This document shows, one piece after another, positions 43,112-53,731 of a stretch of DNA of 64,000 nt. Under the pieces are notes generated by a model that was not told the DNA's origin, made no database searches, and saw only the letters and a list, made by a program, of their open reading frames with translations. The stretch comes from Linum tenue (Eukaryota > Streptophyta > Magnoliopsida > Malpighiales > Linaceae), in contig CAMGYJ010000007.1 in the NCBI GenBank assembly GCA_946122785.1, positions 39,705,587 to 39,769,586 of the forward strand, in the 5' to 3' direction. Position numbers and translations under genes: made by a program. How positions within the stretch are numbered: position 1 is the stretch's first letter; every line of letters starts with the position of its first letter.

Positions 43112-44386
43112 TGGATTCATCCCCCACGAGTGGGCCTCAACCCGATTCTCCTGAGCGGCACACTGGTGGGGACGCTGTCCAGCCTTCAGATACTACTGCC
43201 TCTCCGAATGGGCCTGCCACCACGCCCCATTCACAGTCCGAACCCAATGGACTCTCCTCTGGGCCTTATACTCCTCCCACTGGATCCACTTCTCAACCCA
43301 CCAGTCCAGCCATCAATCTAGATGCGTTGGCCCAGCCCAAAGTGCCACACCATGATCTGGCGCCACGGCCGCTCTGTCACAGTGACCGCCACCGTGTTCT
43401 CCCGAAGTGTTTGGGCCTCTATTATACAGGGAGTCAAGCCTATCATGCTCGTTATCCCATTTCTAATCATATTACCTATGATAAATTCACATCTAATTAC
43501 TATGCTTTTCTTGCAGTCGTTGCCCATTATCCTGAGCCTCGATCACTCCTTGAAGCAATGAAGTAGGAATGTTGGCGGCAAGCCATGATTGCCGAGGTAG
43601 TGGCTCTCGAGAAGAATGGGACTTGGAGTCGTTTATTTACCGCTTGGCAAGCAGGTTATTGACTGCAAGTGAGTCTATAAAGTCAAGTTCTACCCAGATG
43701 GCACAGTCGAGCTCTGTAAGGCGCACCTTGTTGCGAAGGGATACACCCAAGTTGAAGGAGTGGATTTTCATGATTCCTTTGCCCCGGTTGCCAAGTTGGT
43801 CACTGTACGATGTCTCCTTGTTGTCGCCATCAGCAAAGGCTGGTTTATTCACCAGCTAGATGTCAATAATACTTTCTTGCATGGTGATCTAGACGACAAG
43901 GTCTATATGCGCATCCCGTAGGGCTTTGATGCACCTGGTGATACCAGAGTATGTCGCCTTCACAAGTCTCTCTATGGTCTCCGTCAAGCCTCATGCAACT
44001 GGTATCATAAGTTCACGGCAGCTCTCTATGAACTCCAGTCTCACCCTTCTCCTGCAGATCACTCTTTGTTTATCTTTCGACGGGGGAGTACTCAAGTGAT
44101 GGCCCTCAATTATATCGACGATGTCCTACTTCACTGGAAATGATTTGGATTTCATTTCTCATGTCAAGATTTTTCTGCATAATCGCTTCGCTATCAAGGA
44201 TTTGGTGATCTGCGTTATTTCTTGGGTATTGAATTCGCGCGGGCACCTGAAGGTATGGTGCTTAGTCAGTGCAAATATGTGCTCGACATTCTCAATGATT
44301 CTGGTGCACTTGGGAGTCGGCCTAGTGCTTTTCCTGTTCAACAGAATCATTACCTCACGCGACCGTCTCCTGCTGATCATCCTGAT
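43112..44386 (+). pseudogene. Ty1-copia pol, first part (linker and reverse transcriptase), broken
   Basis: A Pro/Ser-rich linker leads to HARYPISNHITYDKFTSNYY and EPRSLLEAMK, the standard lead-in to copia reverse transcriptase. A TAG at 43564 and frame changes follow, with [49 protein letters not shown] and YIDDVLL (the YxDD active site, near 44111). The frame breaks again before 44386, where element II interrupts it. The second part is at 50218. Gag, protease and integrase are missing upstream, so the copy was deleted as well as interrupted. Confidence 0.88.
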
Positions 44387-45717
44387 TGATAGACCGATAA
44401 TTGCACATGTTTTCACCCCTATTCTGAAGCCGTTTGTGATGTGGAATCTCGTGTTTTAAGCCGATTTCACGCTAGGTTGTGTGTTTATGTCATATTTCAG
44501 GACCCGGCGTTGGAATCGAGGCGGAGAAACGAGTTCTGGGTCGAAAGGAGCCGAGTTGGGACTAAGGGGGGCTGCAGGAGGAAAATACCCGGTCGGATGG
44601 CAAAATACCCGACCGGGTATTTATCGTTTTTGGCACCCGTGAGAAGCAGAAGGGGGCCCGGGCGATGGCCTTAAATCCCCGGTCGGGGATTTTGGTGGTA
44701 GACCGGGGATTTTCCCTGAGGACGAAACGGTGCGCTTCAATTATACCCGGTCGAGACCCAAAATACCCGACCGGGTATTTCGACCGGGTATCGCGAGGGC
44801 AGCTGATAAAAGCCGGTTTTGTGCGTTTTTGCAAGGGAGAGCTGGGTTTTGGATCCCAAACACCCAAGGGACGAACCCTAGAGAGAGAGAGCGACTTGGG
44901 AACATTCTTGGAGCTATTTTGGAGGATTTCTTCGCCATTGGAGCTCGGGAATCAAGCCCGGACTTGAAGACTGATCATCTGAAGATTCTTACTGCAGTCT
45001 CTCTCTTCTCTATGGAGTAACTTCCCTTCACTTAGGTTTTGAGGAACCCTAGCTATGTTTGTTTGATTGGATGATTGTATGAGTACTCTGACTTGATAAT
45101 CTTGAGTTCATATTCAATCTATGCATGTTTTCACGATTCAATTCTGCTTTAGTCGAGATTATTGATTCTGCTTTGATCCTATGAAAGCGAATACCTGATT
45201 AGGTCAATAGAGCACCATAGATTGATAGTAGTGGATCGATTGCTTTAGTCGAGGGTTGATTCACTGCTTTGTATCGATTGAGAACCTCATTCGATAGAGG
45301 GAATCTAGTTCAGAACGCCTTGATCAGTTGTTCTAGAGAAGGATACGTCCCTCTAGGCAATTGACTCAAGAGGGCCTTGTTCCTTTAGTCGAGACTCAAG
45401 GTCTAGTCAAGGATTCTCCGCATTGTGAATGAAAGTGAAACACGTTAGAGATCATCAATCGTTAATCTGGCTAGTGGCTAGGGGGAATCATACCTAAGTG
45501 AGTTCCCAACCTGTAATTAGATTAACTTTAACTGTAGTTTGCTAGAGTAGTTTTTAGTTCTTTCATCTTAATCTGTTTTGCTAGATAACGAACTGAAGCT
45601 GAGTAATAGTAACTCTAGAGACCCGTGGATTCGATATTTATTGCTTGAGCCACTATACTGCAGTCCCTTTCATTGGTTACACTTGGCCATTGTTAGGAGT
45701 TGTGTCATAGCCAGTCA
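44387..45717 (+). repeat. 5' LTR of element II
   Basis: Starts TGATAGACCG and ends CATAGCCAGTCA. The promoter half has several near-palindromes of AAATACCCGACCGGGTATTT. The ORFs within are duplicated in the other LTR and are not genes. Confidence 0.95.
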
Positions 45718-45723
45718 AGTTTT

Positions 45724-45741
45724 TGGCGTCGTTGCCGGGGA
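45724..45741 (+). other. Primer binding site, tRNA-Asp type
   Basis: TGGCGTCGTTGCCGGGGA six bases after the LTR. Confidence 0.88.
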
Positions 45742-45853
45742 ATTTCTAGATTATTAGGAAAGGCAGAAGTTTGTTACTTTAGCGTTTTTCTTTTGTTTTC
45801 CACCCTTGCTTTTCACTTGGGTGTTTTTGTTTTTGTTGGTGCAGATCTGAATC

Positions 45854-47068
45854 ATGGATCCTCATGGCTTCTCCAACCATTGGGGGTATCCACCACCATC
45901 CGAGTGGTATTACCCCGAGACACCCTGGAGCAATCAAGGAGGAGAAGACTATGGATCCGGGTTCCAGTACCAACCCCCTTTCTATGGAGAACAATCTGAC
46001 CCCTGGGCATATCAAGAACAATCTCATTACCAAGAAGACTTTCTCCCACAACCAGAAGGGCCATCAGCGCTGGAGTTACCCATGGCGGCCTTCACGGGCC
46101 ATTCTGCAGAGCCATGCTACACTCCACAGCCAGATCCAAACTATGAACTGAAGCTTCTCCTGGAGCAGTTTGTTCGGGACTCCGAGAGACGCAATCGCAG
46201 AATGGATCTTCACATCCAAGCCCTCCCCTCTTCCGATCCCTCATATCTCCGTGATATGGAGGAGGCTGTTCAACGCTCAGCGAAGCAAACAGAGTGGGTT
46301 GAGCAAGTTTGTGCACAACTTGCTCAAGATCACCCTTCTGCTACCATACAAGAAGAGGACGAGGAAGAAGAAGGCTACAAGGACATTGTGGAGCACACAG
46401 AAGTTGTCACGGAGAGCTCCCGTGATGATCATGATCAGGAATGTCCTGTCGTAGCCGACCACCCTTTCCCACATCCCACACTGCGCTTTGAAGAGGTGGG
46501 CATGAGTGAGGAGATGCAAGAAGATCTCATGAAAGAAATTGCTTGGCAACTTGCTCTCCAATCCGTGCTAGAAGAAGAAGAGCAAGAAAGGGTGCAGAAA
46601 GAGGTTGTGGAGGATGACGAAAACGAAGCAGGAGGAGTTCTTGATCATTTCCCAGGGGTGATACCACATGAAGAAGGAAGGGAGGTTGAAGGAGCAATTG
46701 GCGTCCAGGCCGAGGACGAAGTTGAGGTGGAAGAGGCTTGCACCGGCCATGAGTTACATGTGATATCTCCACCAAACTTCGAGGAATTGCTCAGCAAGGA
46801 CCCATTTGCAGTGTCTCTTTGCCAGACCAAGGCCACATCGACATCGGTCCCTCTTGGTGGACGCGATGGTGGCCAATCGATGCTGTCTTATCTGGTTTGG
46901 GGCAATGAGACGAGAGAAGAGAAGAAGAGGTCTCGAGGGTGGAGACTTCATCTGCATCAAGTACACGAGCCTTCATCACCTGCCGCACCACATGCTCGTG
47001 ACTTGAGACTCCACCTCATCGACGAGAACCTCAACTTCAAGGAGGTTCTAGCATGGACCGAAACTTAG
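45854..47068 (+). CDS. Intact 404-aa protein of element II, unknown function
   Basis: ATG 45854 to TAG 47066. The N-terminal ~75 residues are rich in Tyr, Pro, Gln and Gly (HWGYPPPSEWYYPETPWSNQ). Residues ~95-150 look helical (DPNYELKLLLEQFVRDSERR, then MEEAVQRSAKQTEWVEQVCA). From ~160 to 310 the protein is very acidic (QEEDEEEEGYKDIVEH and similar). The last ~100 residues are mixed, with a basic patch EEKKRSRGWRLHLHQVHE. There is no gag domain, CCHC knuckle or protease motif. It occupies the gag position right after the primer site in an element that moved very recently, and the frame is undamaged, so it may have a role such as packaging or interaction with a partner's gag. That role is inference; it may equally be hitchhiking. 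Confidence 0.75.
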   Translation: MDPHGFSNHWGYPPPSEWYYPETPWSNQGGEDYGSGFQYQPPFYGEQSDPWAYQEQSHYQEDFLPQPEGPSALELPMAAFTGHSAEPCYTPQPDPNYELKLLLEQFVRDSERRNRRMDLHIQALPSSDPSYLRDMEEAVQRSAKQTEWVEQVCAQLAQDHPSATIQEEDEEEEGYKDIVEHTEVVTESSRDDHDQECPVVADHPFPHPTLRFEEVGMSEEMQEDLMKEIAWQLALQSVLEEEEQERVQKEVVEDDENEAGGVLDHFPGVIPHEEGREVEGAIGVQAEDEVEVEEACTGHELHVISPPNFEELLSKDPFAVSLCQTKATSTSVPLGGRDGGQSMLSYLVWGNETREEKKRSRGWRLHLHQVHEPSSPAAPHARDLRLHLIDENLNFKEVLAWTET

Positions 47069-48886
47069 GAGCCATCGTCTGGCTCACGACGTGAACGAAG
47101 CGCTTGTTGGGAGGCAACCCAACCAGTCGGTTTGCATTTCTTTCCCTATTTCTCTTCGGTTGAGTCAGTTTTGTTCTTTGATTTTAGAGTCCATAACTCA
47201 ACCTTTGTGAGATTTTGTGTGGTGTTTGTGTTTCGACCACTCTCTCCTCATGGAATGCACCGCCTGTCTCGTCCACCATCATTCACCCTTGACCCGGTAA
47301 CATCGTTCCCCTTATCTCTCCCTCTACTCCATTGAGGGCAATGTCGTGCTTAAGTGTGGGGGGGATGTTTTGTATCGGTTGGAATAATTACGATGGTGCT
47401 TGGAGCCTAGTCCGCTGTCCGAATCTTACGATTTGAGGGCTCCAAGTACTGCTGTTTGATCATATTGGCACTGTGTTTTGATAGATGAGTTGATTGGTTT
47501 TTGAATTAATGCATGCCAACTTGTGTGCGACTAGGACAACCTATGATGAGGACTGAGATGTGCAGTAGAACGATGTAGGGGTTCAGTTTTTCAACTGTTT
47601 GCTTGCCAACTGTGACTTGATCTGACTTGATCTGATTACTTGTCCTTGACAGTCGTTTATGCATCTAGTTCAGGGTATCAGAATGTGAGATAGAGCATAT
47701 AGGTAGCCATGTGAGATTTGAGCCGGCTCGTTTCTTTCTTGTGCGATAGATTCCTCTTCCATGATGTGTAGCATTCACGTTGTCACTAGCTAAAATGATG
47801 GGGGCATAGGATTAGCCCACGCCCAAAACTGACTGTCCTGATGTGTCATATCCCCTAGTCAGCCCCTTTGAGCCGTGTGTTATCCTTTCTTTTGGTCTAT
47901 AATGGAAAAAATCACCCTTGTTGCATCTTGTAGAAGGTTCCACAGTGTGGTTTTTTATAAATCTGCTAAAGTCTATGGGAGTGTTGGAGGTAGTGCTTAA
48001 AAGTTGGGCGGATGTTTGAAATATGTGCAGGAGTGGTGGCTCTCTTAAGAAATGAAAAGAAAAATGAAAGAAAAACAAAGAAAAAAATTGAAAGCAAAAG
48101 AGAGCCACTACTAAAAATCTGAATAATGCCCAGTAAGTAGTGTTTCTTAGCAGTCTGGCTTGGAAATACTGATGTTTATGCCTCCTTCGCTCTTGTGCTC
48201 TTAAGATATTGAGTAATGCAGAATAGCAGAAAGAAAATACCGGGTTGTTTGACTGTGATTGTGTGTTTGGAAAATGTGGAACCTTTTGCTATGAATACTT
48301 CCACCACTTAAAAGGCCTTTTCCCCATGTCCAAGACCCTAGCCAGTCATTTGAACCTGTGTCTAAGACCTCCTGATTAGTTAGTGGTGACACCCCACATG
48401 TGAACTCTAGCATTTAGAGGCTGCCATCATGGTGAAGAGATGATAGGTATTGAGAGAAATAGCATGCGCATCTTTCGCATCAAATTGTCCTGACCCCACT
48501 GGTCGAGAGTGAGTGATTCATTTTCATTTTCTATACGCTCTTGTACCCCGGTGAGGACCTAGATTGCTCGGTCTCTATTATGATGTCTTGAGTTGGATGC
48601 ATGAGCTGACTGTTTTGAGTAAGTGGTTGAATCAAGTCTAGGTTGGCCAGTGAACAGACGGGAGACTCTTCCTTTACTCGATTTGCTGCACTCGAATGTC
48701 CTTTGTGGTGGTTGTCCAGGTTGTTATTGAGGTTGTGCATGTATTGATGTTTGAAAACCAGTGCGATTCACGTGTTTTGTGCCTTTATGACTTGTCCCCA
48801 ATGTTGGTTGATTGAAATATTTAAGCTTACCTAGTGTCTGACTTGGTTTGCTTGGGGACAAGCAAACGGTTAAGTGTGGGGGAGTT
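47069..48886 (+). other. 3' non-coding part of element II
   Basis: Contains GACGTGAACGAAGCGCTTGT and TGGGAGGCAACCCAA (47088-47122, shared with element I), a first TTAAGTGTGGGGGGGATG (~47350) and a second TTAAGTGTGGGGGAG (~48870) that directly precedes the LTR and is the likely polypurine tract. No gene is seen in the 1.5 kb between. Confidence 0.75.
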
Positions 48887-50217
48887 TGATAGACCGATAA
48901 TTGCACATGTTTTCACCCCTATTCTGAAGCCGTTTGTGATGTGGAATCTCGTGTTTTAAGCCGATTTCACGCTAGGTTGTGTGTTTATGTCATATTTCAG
49001 GACCCGGCGTTGGAATCGAGGCGGAGAAACGAGTTCTGGGTCGAAAGGAGCCGAGTTGGGACTAAGGGGGGCTGCAGGAGGAAAATACCCGGTCGGATGG
49101 CAAAATACCCGACCGGGTATTTATCGTTTTTGGCACCCGTGAGAAGCAGAAGGGGGCCCGGGCGATGGCCTTAAATCCCCGGTCGGGGATTTTGGTGGTA
49201 GACCGGGGATTTTCCCTGAGGACGAAACGGTGCGCTTCAATTATACCCGGTCGAGACCCAAAATACCCGACCGGGTATTTCGAGCGGGTATCGCGAGGGC
49301 AGCTGATAAAAGCCGGTTTTGTGCGTTTTTGCAAGGGAGAGCTGGGTTTTGGATCCCAAACACCCAAGGGACGAACCCTAGAGAGAGAGAGCGACTTGGG
49401 AACATTCTTGGAGCTATTTTGGAGGATTTCTTCGCCATTGGAGCTCGGGAATCAAGCCCGGACTTGAAGACTGATCATCTGAAGATTCTTACTGCAGTCT
49501 CTCTCTTCTCTATGGAGTAACTTCCCTTCACTTAGGTTTTGAGGAACCCTAGCTATGTTTGTTTGATTGGATGATTGTATGAGTACTCTGACTTGATAAT
49601 CTTGAGTTCATATTCAATCTATGCATGTTTTCACGATTCAATTCTGCTTTAGTCGAGATTATTGATTCTGCTTTGATCCTATGAAAGCGAATACCTGATT
49701 AGGTCAATAGAGCACCATAGATTGATAGTAGTGGATCGATTGCTTTAGTCGAGGGTTGATTCACTGCTTTGTATCGATTGAGAACCTCATTCGATAGAGG
49801 GAATCTAGTTCAGAACGCCTTGATCAGTTGTTCTAGAGAAGGATACGTCCCTCTAGGCAATTGACTCAAGAGGGCCTTGTTCCTTTAGTCGAGACTCAAG
49901 GTCTAGTCAAGGATTCTCCGCATTGTGAATGAAAGTGAAACACGTTAGAGATCATCAATCGTTAATCTGGCTAGTGGCTAGGGGGAATCATACCTAAGTG
50001 AGTTCCCAACCTGTAATTAGATTAACTTTAACTGTAGTTTGCTAGAGTAGTTTTTAGTTCTTTCATCTTAATCTGTTTTGCTAGATAACGAACTGAAGCT
50101 GAGTAATAGTAACTCTAGAGACCCGTGGATTCGATATTTATTGCTTGAGCCACTATACTGCAGTCCCTTTCATTGGTTACACTTGGCCATTGTTAGGAGT
50201 TGTGTCATAGCCAGTCA
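48887..50217 (+). repeat. 3' LTR of element II
   Basis: 1,331 bp, identical to the 5' LTR except at one position I can see. Confidence 0.95.
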
Positions 50218-50940
50218 CTGATCCTGCTGCTTACCATCGCCTTGTTGGTCGCCTCCTCTACCTAACTATTACACGACCTGATATCATTATCACGTATGGG
50301 GTCAACATTCTCAGTCAGTTTGTCAACTCACCGAGCCAGGAGCACATGGATGTTGCGCAGCGTATTCTTCGTTATTTAAAGAACGTTCCCGGTCAAGGTC
50401 TCTTCTTTCCTTCGGCTAGTTCTCTTGAGCTTGTTGCTTACTGCGATGTTGATTGGGGTGTCTTTCAGTCCACTCATCATTCTACCACAGGTTATGTCAT
50501 TACTCTTGGTGGTGTGCTGGCCTCCTGGCATACCAGGAAGCAACAGGTTGTTGCACGTTCTTCTGCCGAAGCCGAGTATCGGGCCATGGCAAGCACTGTC
50601 AGTGAGATTCTCTGGCTACGATGGCTCTTGGCTGAGCTTGGTGCACCTCAACAAGGTTCCACGCCTCTTCACTGTGATAATCAGGCAGCACTTCACATTG
50701 TTGCCAATCTCGCCTTCCATGAGTGCACTAAGCACGTCGAGATGGATTGTTACTTTGTTCGGGAACTTGTCAAGTCTGGTGATATCGTTCCTCTTAAGAT
50801 TAGCTCTCTCTCCAGCTTGCAGATATGTTTACTAAAGTTCTTGGTGCAGAGCGTTTCCACTTTCTGTTGTCCAAGCTGCGTGTTTGTGATCTCCACGCTG
50901 CAGCTTGAGGGGGAGTAAAAGTGTTACACCCCGCTCTTCC
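50218..50940 (+). pseudogene. Ty1-copia pol, second part (RNase H), and polypurine tract
   Basis: Continues the copia frame split by element II: AAYHRLVGRLLYLTITRPDI, then MDVAQRILRYLKNVPGQGLF, SLELVAYCDVDWGVF, STTGYVITLGGVLASW, RSSAEAEYRAMAS, LHCDNQAALHIVAN and TKHVEMDCYFVREL, all standard copia RNase H landmarks. The frame from 50346 stays open to 50918 but leaves the expected frame near the end (the DMFTK-like ATATGTTTACTAAAG is in another frame). GAGGGGGAG at 50907-50915 is the polypurine tract. The sequence after it (GTGTTACACCCC) does not match the LTR at 42669, so the 3' LTR is lost or replaced. Confidence 0.9.
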
Positions 50941-51590
50941 CAAAAATCAAAATGACTATTATACTCTTGGGTCAAGTACCACCGTAATATCAATGAGGAC
51001 TAAAAATGTTAATTGTCAGTTTAAGCGGTGTCAAATTTGGACATAAATTGAGGAAGTTACGGACGTTAATTGAGTTTCGGATTAAACTCACACGTAATTG
51101 TGAGATTCCCAAAATATCCTCTAAATAATTAAACCCTAGAACCTCTACCCCACTCGGTCGTAAACCAAATGGCAGCCCTACAATATATATTCATATTTAT
51201 TTTATATTGACTTTTCTTCAACTATTTAGACTTTATATTTCAACTAGTTAGACTCATATACTCATTCTATTATCACTATTTTTCATTCACCAGGTATTTT
51301 CTCTTTATTTTATTATAAAATTTTCAGTCATTTTTTTCAAATAACATGTAAGAGTGGGTCAATTCCCCCTAAGCTCTATTTCCTCAGCAACTGAGCTCAG
51401 CTGGCTTTATGCACAGGCATTGTAGATTGTTGCCGTCAGGAGGAAAGAAACAGAAATAGATAGTCAAGATTCAAGCACCGCAAATGTTTTACGTTTGTAA
51501 TGCCCTGTGTAACTTATGTGCTTGTATTGCATAACTAGTTTTTGTAAGCAAGAATTGTTGGATAAATTTCATGGTTATTGAGATTAATAA
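50941..51590. other. Intergenic or old LTR-like sequence
   Basis: TGTTACACCCCGCTCTTCCC at 50922 resembles the start of a gypsy-type LTR, but no partner or end is visible. Otherwise nothing. Confidence 0.3.
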
Positions 51591-51765
51591 ATTATGTCAT
51601 GTTTAGTCATTAGAAAAAATTAATATCAATTTTGGTCACTTGAATTACTGAAACATGTCACATTTAGTCACTCTCCCGTTAGTTTCCATCCAACTCTGTT
51701 AATGGAGTTGGACTGAGGCTAACGCAGAATGACTAAATATGACATGTTTCAGTAATTCGAGTGAC

Positions 51766-52852
51766 CAATGTAGTAAAAAGCGCGATTCTACCTAGAATCG
51801 GAAAAGGGGTAAAATCATAAAGCGTAGAATCAAAGCGTAAAAGCGTAAGTTTTTTTCGCATGTTGTAAAATGGCTAAATATCTATTAAGTATGACATATT
51901 GTATGTAAAATATTAGTGCACATAATTTAGATAAGTTAATAAATACCTACAATTCATATCTAAAGTAGAGCAACTCATAGCATCTTAACAATAAGTTAAT
52001 AAACATAGAATATTAACAATAAGCCACATTCCCCTCTAATACTAATTAATTTGAGAACTTGTAAATTAGATTAATGTATTTAAACCGAGAATGCATCCAA
52101 GACCTGATATGTATCTTTTTAGGGCTATAGGTAAAAATAAAATATGCCCCTCTACTATGTCGATTTATCAAACATGTCCCTCAATTGTTTTTTACATCGA
52201 ACATGCCTCTGTACTTTGAAAAAATTATCAAACATGTCCTTATGTTAAAATTTCCATCCAAAATCCGTTAACAAAGACCGAACTTTGGTTTGGGTGACAC
52301 AAATGTCTAAAATATCTCTAATAATTTCACTTTAGAATTTTTTTTGGTTCTTTTGTATAGCTAAATAATTCAAATAATTTCACTTTGAATAGACCCAGAG
52401 AAATAAAACGGGAGACAAAACTGACATTTTCGCTCCCATTTGTAGATGTCGGGTCGTCTAAATCTCGGTTCAACCATGATTGACGATTTTTTCAATAGAA
52501 GTTTAACAAAAGAGCATGTTTGATAATTTTTTCAAAGTACAGGAGCATGTTTGATGTAAAAAATAGTAGAGGGGCATATTATACCTATAACCTATCTTTT
52601 TAATCTCAAATGTATTATATTGTTGCTGATTTACCTTATTAATTTCATGAAAAGAATACTCATTTAGTGAACTAGAAGCGTAAAGCGTTTTGGTGAACTA
52701 GAAACGTAAAAGCGTAAGCTTTTAAACTTTAAAGCGCAATTTAATCCGATTTTATACACTAAAGATTTTATATGGAAACGAAAGCATTTTGGTGATCTAA
52801 AAGCGTAAAATCATAAGTTTTTAAGTTTTAGAACCCGATTTTGACTGCATTG
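51766..52852. mobile_element. hAT-type element, 1.09 kb, nested
   Basis: Ends CAATGTAGTAAAAAGCG and complement of CAATGCAGTCAAAATCGG. Exact 8-bp duplications CGAGTGAC lie at 51758-51765 and 52853-52860. AAGCGTAAAA words recur near both ends. It contains the MITE 52121-52592 and no transposase. Confidence 0.82.
52121..52592. mobile_element. MULE-type MITE, 472 bp, nested inside the hAT
   Basis: Ends AGGGCTATAGGTAAAAATAA and complement (GGTTATAGGTATAATATGCC). Exact 9-bp duplications TATCTTTTT lie at 52112-52120 and 52593-52601. Same family as the split copy at 28832-30220. Confidence 0.88.
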
Positions 52853-52865
52853 CGAGTGACATTCA

Positions 52866-52900
<35 letters not shown>

Positions 52901-53025
52901 AGTAATTCGAGTGAGGAGAGTTGAACCGAGGCTGACGAAAGAGTGACTATACGTGACCTGTTTTAGTAATTCGAGTGACCAAATTTGATATTATCTTTTT
53001 TAGTGACTAAACATAACACGATTTT

Positions 53026-53731
53026 GTCAGTGACAAAATATCGCAGCATTTACCGAGAATTGTTTGTACTAGACCCAGGGGCATTCATCCCTTCATCTCG
53101 AAGACTGTAGGGCGTAGGCTCATAAGTCATATGTACGATAAAGAACCAGAGAGGCCTTCATCCCTTCATCTCGAAGTCTGTAGGCTCATATGTACGATAA
53201 AGAACCAGATCTTCAACCAAAAGTGCATACTTGGCCTGAAAATAAAAAAGAAAAGGTGCAGTAGAAGCTGGAAGTGAAAACAAAAGTCGATGGGTACGCA
53301 CCACAATATGACATACACGACCTGAAAAACTAAAGTTGCTTAGTAGTTGAATTTGTCACTGGCACACTAATTGATCACATTCTCAAACCCAAAAGAGACC
53401 AGAAATACTCTCCAAGCAAGTCGTAGGAGATAAAAGAATGCAGGTTCAAACAACAATGCATTCCTAAATAGCATTACAGAGTTGGTTTGGTTGTTTTGGT
53501 GCTACCAAGCAACTATTGCTACAGATTTCCTGTTAAATATCTGCACCCCAAGTTAGATTACAGGACTGATAAAACAGCTCCTTCGACAAAAGTTTGCCTA
53601 GTCGGGAAGAGATCTACATGTAGCTCGCCAGAATAGAGAGGATAAGTGAACCGCAATCATCTGAACAAAGTTATAGCTCCTACATCACCTTTAAGCTCCG
53701 CATGGGAAATCAGGGCTCTATGCACTCATTC
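53026..53731. other. 3' flank of the nuclease-like gene with a ~62-bp tandem duplication
   Basis: 53091-53153 and 53154-53212 both read CCTTCATCTCGAAG.CTGTAGG...CTCATATGTACGATAAAGAACCAGA with small indels. The rest is probably 3' UTR and spacer of the gene on the minus strand. Confidence 0.55.

Larger units (their letters stand above)
44387..50217 (+). mobile_element. Athila-type LTR retrotransposon II, 5.8 kb, very young and non-autonomous
   Basis: LTRs 44387-45717 and 48887-50217 are both 1,331 bp. I find a single mismatch (C/G at 44784/49284). Exact 5-bp duplication CTGAT lies at 44382-44386 and 50218-50222. It is inserted in copia pol. A tRNA-Asp primer site, one intact frame and a polypurine tract are present, but no protease, reverse transcriptase or integrase. 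Confidence 0.95.
51591..53025. mobile_element. Outer MITE/MULE-like element holding two nested insertions
   Basis: Left ATTATGTCATGTTTAGTCAT, TTTTGGTCACTTGAATTACT and TAGTCACTCTCCCGTTAG face right GAGTGACTATACGTGACC, AGTAATTCGAGTGACCAAAT and AGTGACTAAACATAAC, i.e. ~100-base inverted repeats. The exact ends and duplication are uncertain. An (ATAA)n run lies at ~52866-52900. Confidence 0.6.

Noticed and set aside
44441..45020. Frames of 77-101 codons, repeated at 48941-49520
   Set aside because: LTR sequence of element II, duplicated by transposition.
46092..46991. Minus-strand frames of 60-94 codons
   Set aside because: Antisense to the intact 404-codon frame of element II.
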